DNA from: Craterostigma plantagineum
Taxonomy: Eukaryota > Streptophyta > Magnoliopsida > Lamiales > Linderniaceae
Direction: 5' to 3'
Length of the DNA: 64,000 bases
Assembly (NCBI GenBank): GCA_027422505.1
Contig: JAPQWV010000655.1
Span: 62,001-126,000, forward strand
Shown: positions 20,808 to 32,267 of the stretch, one piece after another
Position numbering within the stretch: the first letter of the stretch is position 1
Layout of the letters: each line of letters starts with the position of its first letter
Made by a program: the position numbers and the translations under genes
The notes under the pieces: model-generated
What the model saw: the letters and a program-made list of their open reading frames with translations, nothing else
Told to the model about the DNA's origin: nothing
Database searches by the model: none

Positions 20808-22097
20808 TTAAAATTCTGATTGCAGCACGTATACTCCACATTCGCCACTGATTCATACAGGAAAATACAAACAATTTACGTAAGAAATCGTTATTCTACA
20901 AAGTAAATAGTGTCAGGGTTTTGCATTACCTTATAGTCTGATGGGGGGAAGTTAGGATCTCTAAAAACATTGAAGTCCACGATTGAGTCAGTTATGTGCA
21001 AATCTCCAAGAATATATGGGATCATAAGTCGTGCTTTAGAAATGCCTCTTCAAAGAATCTCATATCCCTATCAATCGAAGGTTCAGAGTCATGTACTATT
21101 ATTGACTGCTTTTTATAATCAATAATGCACAGTATCCAGTGACATTGATTTATGTTGACTTGGATAACTATAAGATCTGTTTCGTCCCAGAGACGGCCAA
21201 TCCTCAACAATTCCTAGTACATATGGTCGAATGACAGATAGGTCCATACGTCATCGCTCATATACTCTGCTGCAACTATTTGGTTGAACGTTGTAGGCAT
21301 AAAAGAAACCCTTGACTTTGGGGAACTTGCATGTGATTACTTCTCATAAATCCTCTTAAGCATACATCTATGTACTGTTGGAGAATAGAATACATAAGAA
21401 GAATATGTGGACAAAAAATTAACGTGAAAGATGATTAACTATTGTACCTCATCATGTAGCCAACTTCCCTTCGTCATAAGGTTTTTGAAGAATTCTTTGC
21501 CGCGTTCTTCTGCTAATAGCGTACCAACAAAATCTATCGTTCATTGTTTCTATTGTCGCCGATACACGCGGGAAGAATTTGACATCTTGTTGACATGCAT
21601 CGCAAGAGTTTTCTCTACCGGGACGTTTTTTGGACTCAAACGGCGTCCCCGAAACGTGCCTGCATTTTTTGTCTTAGATCGTTTTTCTAATGGATCGTCT
21701 CTTGGCTGACTGGAAATATTAGAGTGCTTTCTTTTTGCCAGCAGTTTCGTCTCCTTAGTTGAAGGGATGTTAGTTGTGAATGTTCCCTTCCGTTCTCCGT
21801 CAGGTGTAGGGCTTCTCTTTCCTGTAAAAAAATCGGACGTGGAATTATAAGTAGTAACAATGTGTTCAATTTTGCTAAATAATGTTTGAAAATACCAACT
21901 GTTTGCTCTATACGCGATAGCCTCAAATCAATTTCTGGGTAATTTTCGTTAATCTTCACTGTCAGATCGTCGAACCTTTCAGTAACATATTGGACATAGC
22001 CATCTACCTTACGTTCTATACGATCAACAAATTCTCTAGCTTTCTGATGAAGTCCGGCAACAATGCTGTCTAAATAATCTCTTATTTGATTCATCAT
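20808..22097 (-). pseudogene. Ulp1-like (C48) peptidase gene, copy A
   Basis: The start is ATG at 22097, followed by a charged helical region (FVDRIERKVDGYVQYVTERF) likely to form a coiled coil. A linker follows, then a helical part ending in WLHDE. A probable intron (21371-21446, GTACAA...CAACAG) precedes YIDVCLRGF-like text. The peptidase core has QVNINQCHWILCIIDY (His) and SIIVHDSEPS (Asp). After a frame break near 21.03 kb and a probable second intron, a short stretch reads GECGVYVL, which supplies the Cys, before a TAA at 20808. C48 enzymes remove SUMO-like modifiers; transposon copies have unknown targets. Broken by stops and a frameshift, and shorter at the C-terminus than copy B. Confidence 0.7.
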
Positions 22098-22099
22098 TT

Positions 22100-23742
22100 T
22101 ATGGAACCATTTTTTTTTGTTTTTTTGTGTATGTAATGGTGGTAAAATTATGAAAATGATTTGATTTATATATAGTATAAGTCGATGTTAAGGAACTGAA
22201 AAGACACTATTCCTTACTCATAACTTCTCAGTAGAATGTATCGGTTTGCTTTGTTATTACTGAACGGTTATATTAATCCACTCTGCCGTGTTAAATTCAG
22301 TAGTGTCTAGATGATTATTGTTTAGATAATATTTCAATGTGTCTTTTCATTCAATGGTCATCATAATTATGCAATAATTAGTGAGCGGTTATATTGTTTA
22401 AGTAATAGATCGATGCATCTTTTGAGTCCAATGATTATCATGATTACAGAGTAATTACTGAACGGTTATATTAATCCACTCTGTCGTGTTAAATTCAGTA
22501 GTGTCTAGATGATTAATAACGTAGTTATGTCTAGATTAAGTGTAACAGTAATATAGTGAGTCTTGTAATGTAGTTATGTCTAGAGGAAGTGTAAATGTAA
22601 TACGTTTAGTCTTGTTAATTTTAGCAGTGTAATTTGCTAAAATCGATTCGTGCGTTTCGTGAATGTTATTGGATTGATAAATATAGGTCATTAATGAATG
22701 ATCTGAAACCGTGCGACTGAACAGATTTCTGCACTACTGTACTGCAGTTGTCGATATCATACTTTACGTTTGCACTACTGTATACCAGCCGTGCAGAATA
22801 GGCCATCTCTTGTAATTACACGATTGTTTGATTCGCAGTCGTGCAAAATATAGCATAGCATCTTATTACACTGCACCTAATCGTTGCTTGACGCGTCAAC
22901 AATATTTACAACTTTTTTCCTATTTCGAACAATAACATTTGAAAAATAAAATGGTCAGTAGTGTGCAAGTCGGTAGTGCATTATGCAAAAGTTAAAACTT
23001 ATTCAGTTTAGTTTGATGTGCAATTGTTCCTGACATGCTTATCAATTTACATGCTTATGAAGATTACGACTAACATTTATTCAGTTGACAATATTTTCAA
23101 CATTTTTCCTACTTTGAACAATGACATTTGAAAAATAAGATGGTCAGTAGTGTGGAAGTCGGTAGTGCAGTTTGAGATGTTAAGCTTATTCACTTGAGGA
23201 TGACGTGCAACTGTTCTTGAGTACTTTGAAATGTGATGCTGTAGTATGTTATATTCTTTTGGTAATATATGTCGTAATATATGTACATTAACGATAAAAG
23301 GGACAACCACAATAAAATGGTCATTAGTGTGCAATTCGGTAGTGCATTATGCAAAAGTTACTTATTCAGTTATGTTCATTCAGTAGTGTAAATTATGGGC
23401 CGATTCCCTTTTTGGAACAATAACATTTGAAAAATAAAAAAACGGTAATCTGTCCGATCGTAGTCATAATTACTATCTATTTTAATTTCTAATAAAATGG
23501 TCAGTAGGTGCAATTGATAGTGCATCATGGAGAAATATGAAATGAGATGCTGTAACATATGTACATGTTTTCAATTGCAACAATGATTCTCCCATGCTTT
23601 TGAAAAAAATACAAAGTTAATAATCAGTAATTGTCATTCTGGGGAGGGAAGTACGATTAATTGAAAATTATAAAAGTCATTACACAATTCTGCATCAATG
23701 TGTCTGTCATGCATTATAAACGAAGTAGAAAGGCAGCAACTA
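22100..23742. other. Noncoding spacer rich in GTAGTGCAA-type motifs
   Basis: AT-rich. It contains about ten copies of AGTAGTG(T/C)AA or its reverse complement, several in the longer phrase GGTCAGTAGTGTGCAAGTCG followed by GTAGTGCATTATGCAAAAG. No coding sequence. Confidence 0.6.
22256..22514. repeat. Direct repeat of about 60 bp, 198 bp apart
   Basis: TGAACGGTTATATTAATCCA through CAGTAGTGTCTAGATGATTA occurs at 22261 and again at 22459 with one or two changes. A degenerate third copy (GTGAGCGGTTATATT) lies between. Confidence 0.8.
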
Positions 23743-26700
23743 CTAATCTTCATTCTGTGGCGGCCAATGCCAGTATTGGAGAAATACGGAAGCCGTTAGA
23801 TATTTCCTGAATTCATCAACGTATGATGGCAATATCCTATGGAGCTTGTCGTTTCGAACAAATGATGCAAACGCATTCCCTAGCACATGTATTCCGCCGT
23901 CTCCGCTTTAAGAGCACATGCATAAAATTGGAAAATGTCATATGCAAGAATTAAATGTAACACTCAATTATATTATGTATAGACAATTATGTTACCTGTT
24001 AAACTGTTGCAGAATATTTCTATCCCTTTTTATGACAGATTGCTCTCCACAGTCTTTTACGCCCATCCTTTGCAGTACATACGGTATGATTAATGGCGCA
24101 TCACCCAAGGCTTCTCTTGTCTTCCGCAGGTCCTCATCCGATGTTGTGTCTGAATCCAAGACCACAATGATTTTTGCAGCTGGGGAAGCAAAGCAAAGCA
24201 CCCAATGTCTCTGATCAATTTTCACCGGGAATACTATAGCCTTAGCTTTTAACCAGCTGCATGATGGCCATTCTGTAAATTTGCCCAGAACGTAAGGAAT
24301 GAAATCTGTTTGCGAGGAATTGGTGATTCAACTTTCCATCACCGAATGCACTCCTTGTGAGGAATAGGCTGAAATCTGTATTTGCGAAAGCAATGACTTT
24401 GATAGCAGCCTTGCACAGATGCTGCATCTGAACGAAACCTCGCAGGCATTCATCTATATGTTGCAATATGTGAGATGATTCCCATTAATGTTTACTGTAT
24501 ATATTCTGTACAGTTTCTTATGTAATAGTATATATTTATATCGAATAAAATTTCTTACAGCATCGTGTAGTTGCCTTTTTTCTGCCTTGAGTTCGTTAAA
24601 GAATAGTTGGCGAAGAGTTCCTCCTTGGAGACTTTCTCTGCAGTCGTTTGGGTTCATCGTCCTTATCATTCTTTCAGCTTTTGGCCACATCTACAGCTTG
24701 TATAGTATATGTTCGTCAATCTTCGGGGAGAAGTAAGGCACTCGAGCTGGAATTTCATCGGTTGCAGCCCTTGTTGCAGAACTGTTGTTGCCACGTACTG
24801 AAGACGCTGCTGCTATAAAAATTTAATTAATTAATTTATGAACGTTAAGTTCTTATCAAATTCACCGGTGCATACCTTGCATATCAACCTTGGCATTTAT
24901 GTGGTCGATCGTTTTTTGTATGATGTTGATCATAGACTCTAATGGCTTCAGTTCCTGTCCTAGCCATTCTCACTGCATATGAATTCCTTCAGCAGCCTCG
25001 ATGTTGGTCAATCTCTCACTGAAGTGATGCAGAGCAGCTTCAGTATGTTTTTCATTTGGTTTGTCTGCTCTGAATTCCAATCAACGTTGTACGTCACATC
25101 ATTTACTCTAGCTAGGACTTCGGAAACATGTAATTGCATGCTTTCCAAAAGTGTTCCTTCCTTAACTGGCTGAGAGTGCCCATGTTCCACTTGTTCTGCA
25201 CCTGCAAGTATAACATAATATTGACGGTTATATAACATATTTTGTCATAACGTAATTGCATTATGTCATAACTATTCGTCTCTTGTACCTGTATTCGCTT
25301 AGACAAAGTCATTGTCCATAGAAGGCAACTCTTCTGTTTTCTGAAGGTACGTACGGGTTTTGTATTTCCCCATCATTGTCCGTAGAAGGCAACTCTTCGG
25401 TCTTTTCTTGTGAATCATCAGCTTGACTGTTGCAGTTCCGTTTATCACCTCTCATTTCTTGCGACATTTCTGCCTTGGTTTCGTTCCTTGGTTCGTCATG
25501 CTGAATGTCATCACCATCACTCTCCAGAATTCCAAGTTCTTCGACGAGTCGTTAGTTGTGTTCGGTGGCTCTGATGCTTTCTCCCTCTCATCAGTTTCTT
25601 TTCGAGACTTCTCGGGTTCAATAGGCTGTTCGTTTGTGTCGGTTGCTGAGTTAATCTCTGAGATTTCATGCCTTATATTTTTTCTTAATTCCATATTTGA
25701 TGTATTCATATTGGCGATTTCGTGCCTCTTCTTTGTTCTTATCTCCAAAGCTGGCGGGTCACTACGATTATCTGGGGCCGATGATGAATCCGAAGTGCTG
25801 GAATGTTGATAAGAACTTTCACTCTCATCTGATAATGATTTGATGCCCGGAGATTCTGCATTTTGTAACGACATCTAGCACACTGTACAACCTTGTCTCA
25901 CATAAGCAGAGACTGTGTATCTGTAAGTTGATGTTATTTGCTAGAAATTGGCTTTCACGGAAAAACGACTCAGCCAGTTCTTCTGCAGTTGGTTGTAGCA
26001 GATTGCTGATTATCTCTGTTTCGCCCACTGCTTCAATAATCTGCTCCATCCTTGGTGCATTTTGGCATTCCAATCGTTGCTTTTCCATAAACACATCCTC
26101 GGATTGAATTCCGGATTTTCAGTTCTTCTAGCAAACTTACATGCTATTCCAGGGATGCATTCATAAGACATAACATGTTTTAAGCAAAGTAAAAACATCT
26201 GTCAATACCTTGTTAAATCTGGTTCAATATAAAGATTTAGAAAACATGATGTGCAAAGTAACGCGACTATTATATATGTATCCTGTAAAATAAACCTGAA
26301 GAGGATGTACGAAGGCTCCGAAAGTCAACGTCAAAGGTCTTTTGCCTCCCTTGTTGGTGACAGCTTACCTATTTGATTGAATATTTCTCTTCATCGATGA
26401 AAGAACTTCTCTATATCCGACGGTTACCCATGGGTAACTGTTAAACGTGTCTAAATCACTCACTAGATAGAGAAATTCTTTCTCTATCAGTACTGATCTT
26501 CGTGTAGTTCGCTGTTTCAGTACACCTGCAATAAATAACACGATGACTAACTTCAATTTTCTAGATTACATCCGGTTGACGGAGCGGGCATATCAGAGAA
26601 TTTATCGATTGCTTCCCGAAGTGTGATTTTTGTTTTCCCAAGGAAGTGTTCTGTCAGGAAATTCTGGTTCAGATTTATTGTAGGTGGTGTTCCAGATTTC

Positions 26701-27003
26701 AGCCCTGTTAATATAGAGAATTCCATTTGCGAGAACCGTATTGGATTTTTTTATTATCATCCATAGGTCTTCAGAATCATCCACCTCAACCTGTGACTTC
26801 ATCAAAAACCAAATTATTTGGTTGGATAGATTGAATTGCTCAGCAGAAATTGTCAACTTGGCGAATGGCAATTTTTCGAAAATTGTTGCCGTTCCTCTTC
26901 GTTGAGCTGATTAATTATTAGATTACAGAAGTACTTATAGTCAGCACAGAGGTTTAATTTGCAAGGAACAACAGTCTGTTCAGAGATTTGTCCCCTAAGT
27001 GTC
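23743..27003 (-). pseudogene. DUF1985-like plus Ulp1-like (C48) peptidase gene, copy B
   Basis: The N-terminal part (26602-27003) resembles DUF1985, a domain known to precede Ulp1 in plant transposon genes. The following exon has FLYLVSDLDTFNSYPW, also DUF1985-like. Next come a Ser-rich linker (25452-25874) and a coiled-coil region (25000-25240). The exon at 24557-24690 ends QLHDA and is followed by a GTAAG intron and DECLRGF. The peptidase domain reads KIDQRHWVLCF (His), IVVLDSDTTSDEDLR (Asp) and LIIPYVLQ. After an intron (about 23909-23994) the last exon begins GDGGIHVLGNAF and ends PPQNED-stop at 23743. Family members have DCG here, so the catalytic Cys is replaced by Gly. Several stops and frame breaks suggest it is inactive. 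Confidence 0.72.
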
Positions 27004-27679
27004 ACCTGTATGCAAAATAAATTTCATTTGGAGTGATTTTTTGAAGGATACAATCTACAGTTACGCAGCAGTAATTTATTTGTTAGAAAATTACTGACTC
27101 GGGATTTCACACTACTTAGGAAGTAATCAACAGTTCAAAGTGCCACGCAGTAAAAGGTGCACCAATATAAAAATATTAACTGTGTTACAGCAACAACACG
27201 AATTTCTCATACGTGATAATGAATTTCTTGCTACCAGCATAGTATAACAAACAAAGTAAGATATAATTGCAAAACAAAATGATAACACAGGAAGAAAAGA
27301 CATGGGCAGTTCAATTTCAAGCACATATATTTGGGAACTTTATTCAGAAATATGAAAGGTATCGTATTGAACAGCGCTGCACGGGTCATCGTAGGAATTC
27401 CATACCTGCTTCGTTGCTGGATTCATGGGCGCGTTGCTGAGTATTTTTTCCCTTTCCTTCGTGGTTTACTGTAGTGTGGTTTATTATAACTTCCCCTCTT
27501 CAATTTTCCTTCTTTAATATTAGGTTAAAATTTGGATTTATTGATTTCGGGCTTATGTAATTACACGTTTTTCCATTTCGATTTATGATTGCTTTTTATG
27601 TTTTGGTATTTGTTCTGACGATTTTGACTGGGGTAAATCGCATAAGTACATCATATCTCGCTGTTGCGACTGATACCTA

Positions 27680-27822
27680 AACAGTAGTGTAATCAAACGT
27701 TATGACTTAAATTGCACTACTGATAACAGTAGTGTAAGTAATGACTTAAATTGCCCTATTAATAACAGTAGTGTAAGTAATGAGTTATATTGCACTACTG
27801 ATAATAGTAGTGTAAGTAACTT
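27680..27822. repeat. Short tandem array, about 40-bp unit
   Basis: AACAGTAGTGTAA begins at 27680, 27725 and 27764, with AATAGTAGTGTAA at 27803. Units also share TGACTTAAATTGC and CACTACTGAT. This is a local expansion of the motif found throughout 20.2-28.2 kb. Confidence 0.75.
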
Positions 27823-28044
27823 GTTGTAACGTTCTTTTGCATAATACAGTACCGAGTTTTTAGTAGTGTAAGTAAATTGTTTCTATTTGACTTAAGTTAA
27901 ATATAGTTTCATTTATTTTTGGACGATGGTAATTACTCTATTTGACACACCTCCTCAATGTTCTGTAAAAAGATATGTGATTAAATTTCCGTGGTTATTA
28001 TACACGTTTTCATTCGGAATCAATGATTTTTATTGCGGTTTTGG

Positions 28045-28225
28045 TTTGTGTTTCCACAATTATGTTTAACATTTAAATTTGGAAAATCCCTTAAGCCATT
28101 TCGGTAGTGCAAACATCGGTCGTGCAAAAACTCGGTAGTGCAAACATCAGTCGTGCAAGACCTCAATAGTGCAAAAATCGTATCACATACAATATATTGA
28201 TGCAGTGAATAATAACTCTGGAATT
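28045..28225. repeat. Inverted repeat arm, right
   Basis: Four GTAGTGCAA or TCGTGCAA phrases, then AAAAATCG, ACAATATATTG, ATGCAGTGAATAATAACTC, matching the reverse complement of 20236-20395. Confidence 0.65.
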
Positions 28226-28639
28226 AATCACATATCTTTTTACATAACATTGAGGAGCATAAAATAACATAAACCTGCATAACCCACGACAAAGCTACCT
28301 GCAAAACAGAAAATAAAAAAAAAAAACATGCAAAAACTACGTCAGGCAATAGTAGTGCGATGAAATTGCAGTAGCTGACACGGAAGAGTAGACGAAGATA
28401 AAAAAATTTGGCGTATGGAAAAAGGGGAGATGCAGTATACATGGGGAATGTTTCTCATCCTCATGAGGATTGAAAGAGTACCTTTTCTTCAAGCGAGTGT
28501 TCGAAATTCTCAATCTGGTTTCTAACTTTGTAGAAAGACGATGGAATTCCAATGGTATCCTATCTGCAAATTTAAAATATACGAAATTATCATTATATAA
28601 ATCATGTGAATTAAATGCATGCTCATCTAATAATGTGTT

Positions 28640-30858
28640 GGAGTAATCTATAATGCTTGTTATAAGATGTCTGTAATGTACAAATCTCCCACCTAAATGT
28701 TGTAGACTTCATGTTATAGACTATTTCATCCTCTTCAAGTTCGTCTTCTTTCAAGCTGAGAATCTTTATTCCTGTCTGTGATGTTGCCCGAGACAATGCA
28801 ACGTACAGTTGGCCATGAGTAAATACTGGTTTTGGTAGATACACTCCAACCTTATTTATACTCTGCCCCTGACTCTTGTTAATAGTTATAGCATAGAAGA
28901 CTCGTATCGGAAACTGCTTGCGGCGCAATTTAACTGGTAATGTGGAGTCTGTTGGCAAAAGGACAATTCTTGGAATAATTACCTTGTTTCCAATATGTAA
29001 TCCTGTAATAATCTCACATTCAATCACTTTATTGCCCATATGTGAAACTGCCATTCTTGTTCCATTACATAAGCCTTCTTTCTTATTGAGATTTCAACAG
29101 CATACAGGAACCGCCTCTTTCAACAACAGTTTGTGATTTGGAAGACCAGAGAATTCGAGAGTGTTCAGAAAGTCAACTCGATACAGGTTTTCAATTTCAC
29201 TCTCGTTTCTCGAATTGCTTCTATAGTATCTTAGCTTAAATATTCTGTTGCTTCACTGGAGGACATTGACAACATGTACCTGTTAATCTCATCAACGGGT
29301 TCATTTGTTGGAGTGAGTATTGCCCTCTCTCTGAGATATGTGTGATCTGAATTATTTTCTTCGAAATTGTCTTAGACATACTCTGCAATCTCTTTGACAG
29401 TGTTTGTAGAAGGCTGAATAATCATCTCAGTGAGAATTTTAACTGCTTCTCTACCGTTAATTGAAGCGACTGTCGGATTACCATTTCCGACCTGTAAGAC
29501 CCAGTTTGAAAAATATATCTCAGACTGATATATTCTCATATTCTTCTTTAAGGCGTAGCAACGACAATTCTTCCACATGTATGAACGGTTTATAACTGAT
29601 TCAACAATATCTTGGCATGTACCCTTTGGAATTACTGGCAATAATTGCCTAAAATCTCCTCCAAGCAGAATAGTTTTTCCTCCAAATTGGATTTTATCAG
29701 CACCTATATTTTGAGCTGGCATAAGATCCCGTATTGTTCTGTCCAGTGCTTCGAAAGCAAATTTATGTGTCATTGGCGCTTCATCCCAAATAATTAATTC
29801 TACGCTACGTATGAGATCCGCTAACGTACCATGACGTATACCGCACATGGAATTTTCACGTAATGTTATTGGCAACTTGAATCTCGAATGAGCGGTTCTT
29901 CCACCTAGTAGCAGTAAGGCAGCAATCCCCGATGATGCTATAGGAATTACTATCTCGTTTTCTGACTGCATTTTTTGTATTAGCAAATTGTATACATAAG
30001 TCTAACCCGTTCCTCCTGGACCATTCAGGAAAAAAAGCTGACCATCATTTGTATTGATTGAGTCAGTAACAGCATCAAATATTGCTCTTTGTTCTTCATT
30101 CAGTGTAGCAATAAGCTCGTCAGTTTCTACTGCGCTTACGTCAACACGCAAGTTTAATTCGTCCATGAATAATCAGTTTTCAAGATCTGTCAGAATACTA
30201 TCAGGCGGAGTCGTCATCCCAGGGAAGTCTGCAAGTGTTTTTGAGTTCTGTTTTAATAACTTCTCTACCTCAATAAGAGTATAATTCTGTAATTCCTCTT
30301 CAGAAAGGTTCAAAGATGAAAATGTGAACAAACGTCTTTGTCTCCATATTCCGTTTTCTAGAAACTATTCGTAAAGGATCTGTTATTTTGCAGTATGTCA
30401 GCAGTGTGGCAAATAAATGTCGCAGTTGATTTGGAGTTGCCCATAGATCAGCTTCTTCCATAGCTTGATGCCATTCGCAATCTCCTTCTAATAATCCTCT
30501 TGTAACATGCTTATTTGAAACTTTGTAATATATTTCCGTCCACGGTTCGTATATCCTCATAAGAAGTTGGTCCTTTAACAACCATGAGCAACATTTTCAT
30601 GTAGTAAAGCTCACCAGCAGTCGGATGAATATTCACAATTCTTCCAAGAGCAATTCCTTTCTTTCGTGGCTGCCAAGATCTTTCAGAGTCTTTTCTATAC
30701 GAATCTTGATGGAAACTGTATGTAAGTGAGAGTCCTTGCTTCACTATTACGAGAATTTGTTAACATCCATTCAATAAACATGGTTTTTCGAACACCATCA
30801 CGTGTTAGTAAACTCTCCAAATCAACAGTGTAGAATACACTTTGTAATTGTGCTTTGA
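28640..30858 (-). pseudogene. Helitron-type Pif1-like helicase, N-terminus missing
   Basis: The first part (30860-30300) matches the region that precedes the helicase in Helitron RepHel proteins: DLESLLTRDGVRKTMFIEWM, RKKGIALGRIVNIHPTAGEL, then an EADLWATPNQLRHLFATLL stretch. Helicase motifs follow: FFLNGPGGTG (Walker A) at about 30005-30035, LIIWDEAPM (motif II), ILLGGDFRQLLPVI (motif III), then in 28623-29054 YAITINKSQGQS and GQLYVALSRATS. The codon for the Walker A lysine is TAG (30002-30004), so translation would stop there. More stops lie at 29055-29370. The Rep nuclease part is absent, cut where the copia1 LTR begins. Helitron helicases unwind DNA during rolling-circle transposition. 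Confidence 0.88.
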
Positions 30859-30867
30859 TTTATTAGC

Positions 30868-31178
30868 TGTCTTCGTAGATTGGGGCGTTATTTGTAATAG
30901 TCCTTAGATTAGGACTAGTTTGATATTTATACCAAGTTTGTTTGGTATAAATATATGTACAAACATTTAGATTAATATAGAAAATTAGAGAATTGATCTG
31001 AAAGGCTGCCAAATCCAATTCTAGAGAGAGAAACTCAGAAATCTGTCTCTCACTACCCGAATTCTCTCTCGTGTTCTTCATCGAAGGTTTTCGATCGAAA
31101 TTCAATCCATACAATTCTAATCGAATTCCTTAGGATTTGAGTCTAGGATAATAGGAGTTGATAATTGAGGACCTAACA
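30868..31178 (+). repeat. 5' LTR of copia1
   Basis: It ends GGACCTAACA two bases before the primer site. A TATA-like box, GGTATAAATATATG, is at about 30941-30954, with a pyrimidine-rich stretch downstream. The start TGTCTTCG at 30868 is the best TG after the last helicase-like codon, but without a second LTR it is an estimate. Confidence 0.5.
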
Positions 31179-31180
31179 AT

Positions 31181-31192
31181 TGGTATCAGAGC
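31181..31192 (+). promoter_or_regulatory. Primer binding site of copia1
   Basis: TGGTATCAGAGC, complementary to initiator tRNA-Met, directly after the LTR. Confidence 0.85.
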
Positions 31193-32267
31193 AGATTGTT
31201 AGAGCAGGATAATAGGATTTGAATCGAAATTGTTAGAAATCAGATCGAAATTTTTTTGGAGCTGTTCCGTGCGAAGAACAGTTTTGGCGCAAAATTTCTT
31301 TTCGATCTGAATTGCCTAAATTCTGTGCTTATTTGATCTGATTTTGATGCTTCTGTGCTCGCATAAGAATGTTAGATCAATTGCGATTAGATTCGTAGCG
31401 GTTTGAATATCAATTTAGCAGAATAGATCAGATATAAATAGTCACTGTTTGCGCGAAGAACATACTTAAACACAGTTTGAATTTGATTAAAATTTGATAT
31501 ATTTTGCTTCATAATGTGTTTAATTGTCTGTTCGTGCGTACTAGACATCTGATTACGAACTGAAACATGCGAGTTCATAGTCTAATTCATTGTATTTGGT
31601 TGAATCAGGTTTAATTAGGGTTCTGATTTCATTCGCGAAACTTCAATTTTTCTCGCTAAAATCTTCGATCGCAGAAATTTCTCGGTTGCAAAACTTCGCG
31701 CGAGAATTTTTATTGATCAGAGCACTAAGTCAGCACTAAAACCGTCCTTACTAAGAATGATTTTAGTAGGAAAAATTTCTCGAGCATCATCTACCGAAAA
31801 ACTATTTCGACGAAGACCAATTTTGACCTTCGCGCTCGCAAAACTCACCGTCGAAATTTTTTTTCGGTCAAAACTTATATAGTTTGACCAAGCGAAAATT
31901 ACTTACGACTTTTCAGTCAATGATTTTATTTTGACTAAGCAAGAACTTACTTTGAGTACAGTTTCTTGCGATCGAAATAAATTCACGATTAAAAGATTTT
32001 TCTCGATCGAAAGGTTTTGAACAAATTTTTCTCGCTCGTAAAGTTTCTCGCTGACACACTTTCTCGCACGAGAATAGTGACACACATCTTAATCTCTATT
32101 GAATTATTTTCGATCGAAAATCTAAAGATAGAATCGAAAATAATTCTCGACTGCTTTAATATCAAACGCTACCAACAAATTTGCTACTTGTGAAGCATAT
32201 TACTTCAAAATCCATCCATCAAAACTAACGAAGATCCTTCACCAACTCTACCACAAAGAAAGAAAAG
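31193..32267 (+). other. Leader of copia1 rich in TTTCTCG-type phrases
   Basis: About 1.1 kb without coding sequence. TTCTCG, CTCGATCG, CTCGCTCG and AAAATTT phrases recur many times, especially 31620-32160. The same style of sequence recurs in the 3' noncoding region of this element at 47.86-48.85 kb. Confidence 0.65.

Larger units (their letters stand above)
27004..28622. other. Noncoding spacer between peptidase gene B and the helicase
   Basis: AT-rich, with GTAGTGTAA motifs at 27.68-27.87 and 28.10-28.17 kb. A partial hairpin-like phrase CGCTGCACGGGTCAT near 27.37 kb recalls the Helitron 3' hairpin but is imperfect. 28450-28560 could be a last short exon of the helicase gene (preceded on the minus strand by TTTGCAG). 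No other gene seen. Confidence 0.4.
20191..30858 (-). mobile_element. Helitron-type block with Ulp1-like peptidase genes and a Pif1-like helicase
   Basis: On the minus strand, in order from the right, lie a Helitron-type helicase (truncated at its N-terminus near 30858), a noncoding stretch, a DUF1985-like plus Ulp1-like gene (23743-27003), another noncoding stretch, a second Ulp1-like gene (20808-22097), and a canonical Helitron 3' terminus (20191-20218). Noncoding parts from 20.2 to 28.2 kb share a frequent GTAGTGCAA-type motif and inverted copies of one segment (20236-20395 and 28045-28225). This could be one large Helitron carrying peptidase genes, or an 8-kb peptidase-bearing transposon sitting in the 3' end of a Helitron. 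The Rep (HUH) domain and the 5' end are not in view. Confidence 0.6.

Noticed and set aside
23992..24100. KDCGEQSV of peptidase copy B as the catalytic Cys motif
   Set aside because: It lies before the usual QQ.N(S)GDCG place. The later GDGGIHVLG aligns better with the family, so the Cys site is the one mutated to Gly.
27350..27400. A second Helitron 3' end at CGCTGCACGGGTC
   Set aside because: The hairpin is incomplete and no CTRR-T follows at the right distance on the minus strand.
31181..31192. TGGTATCAGAGC and similar strings as tRNA gene ends
   Set aside because: Each lies just inside an LTR; these are primer binding sites. No cloverleaf surrounds them.
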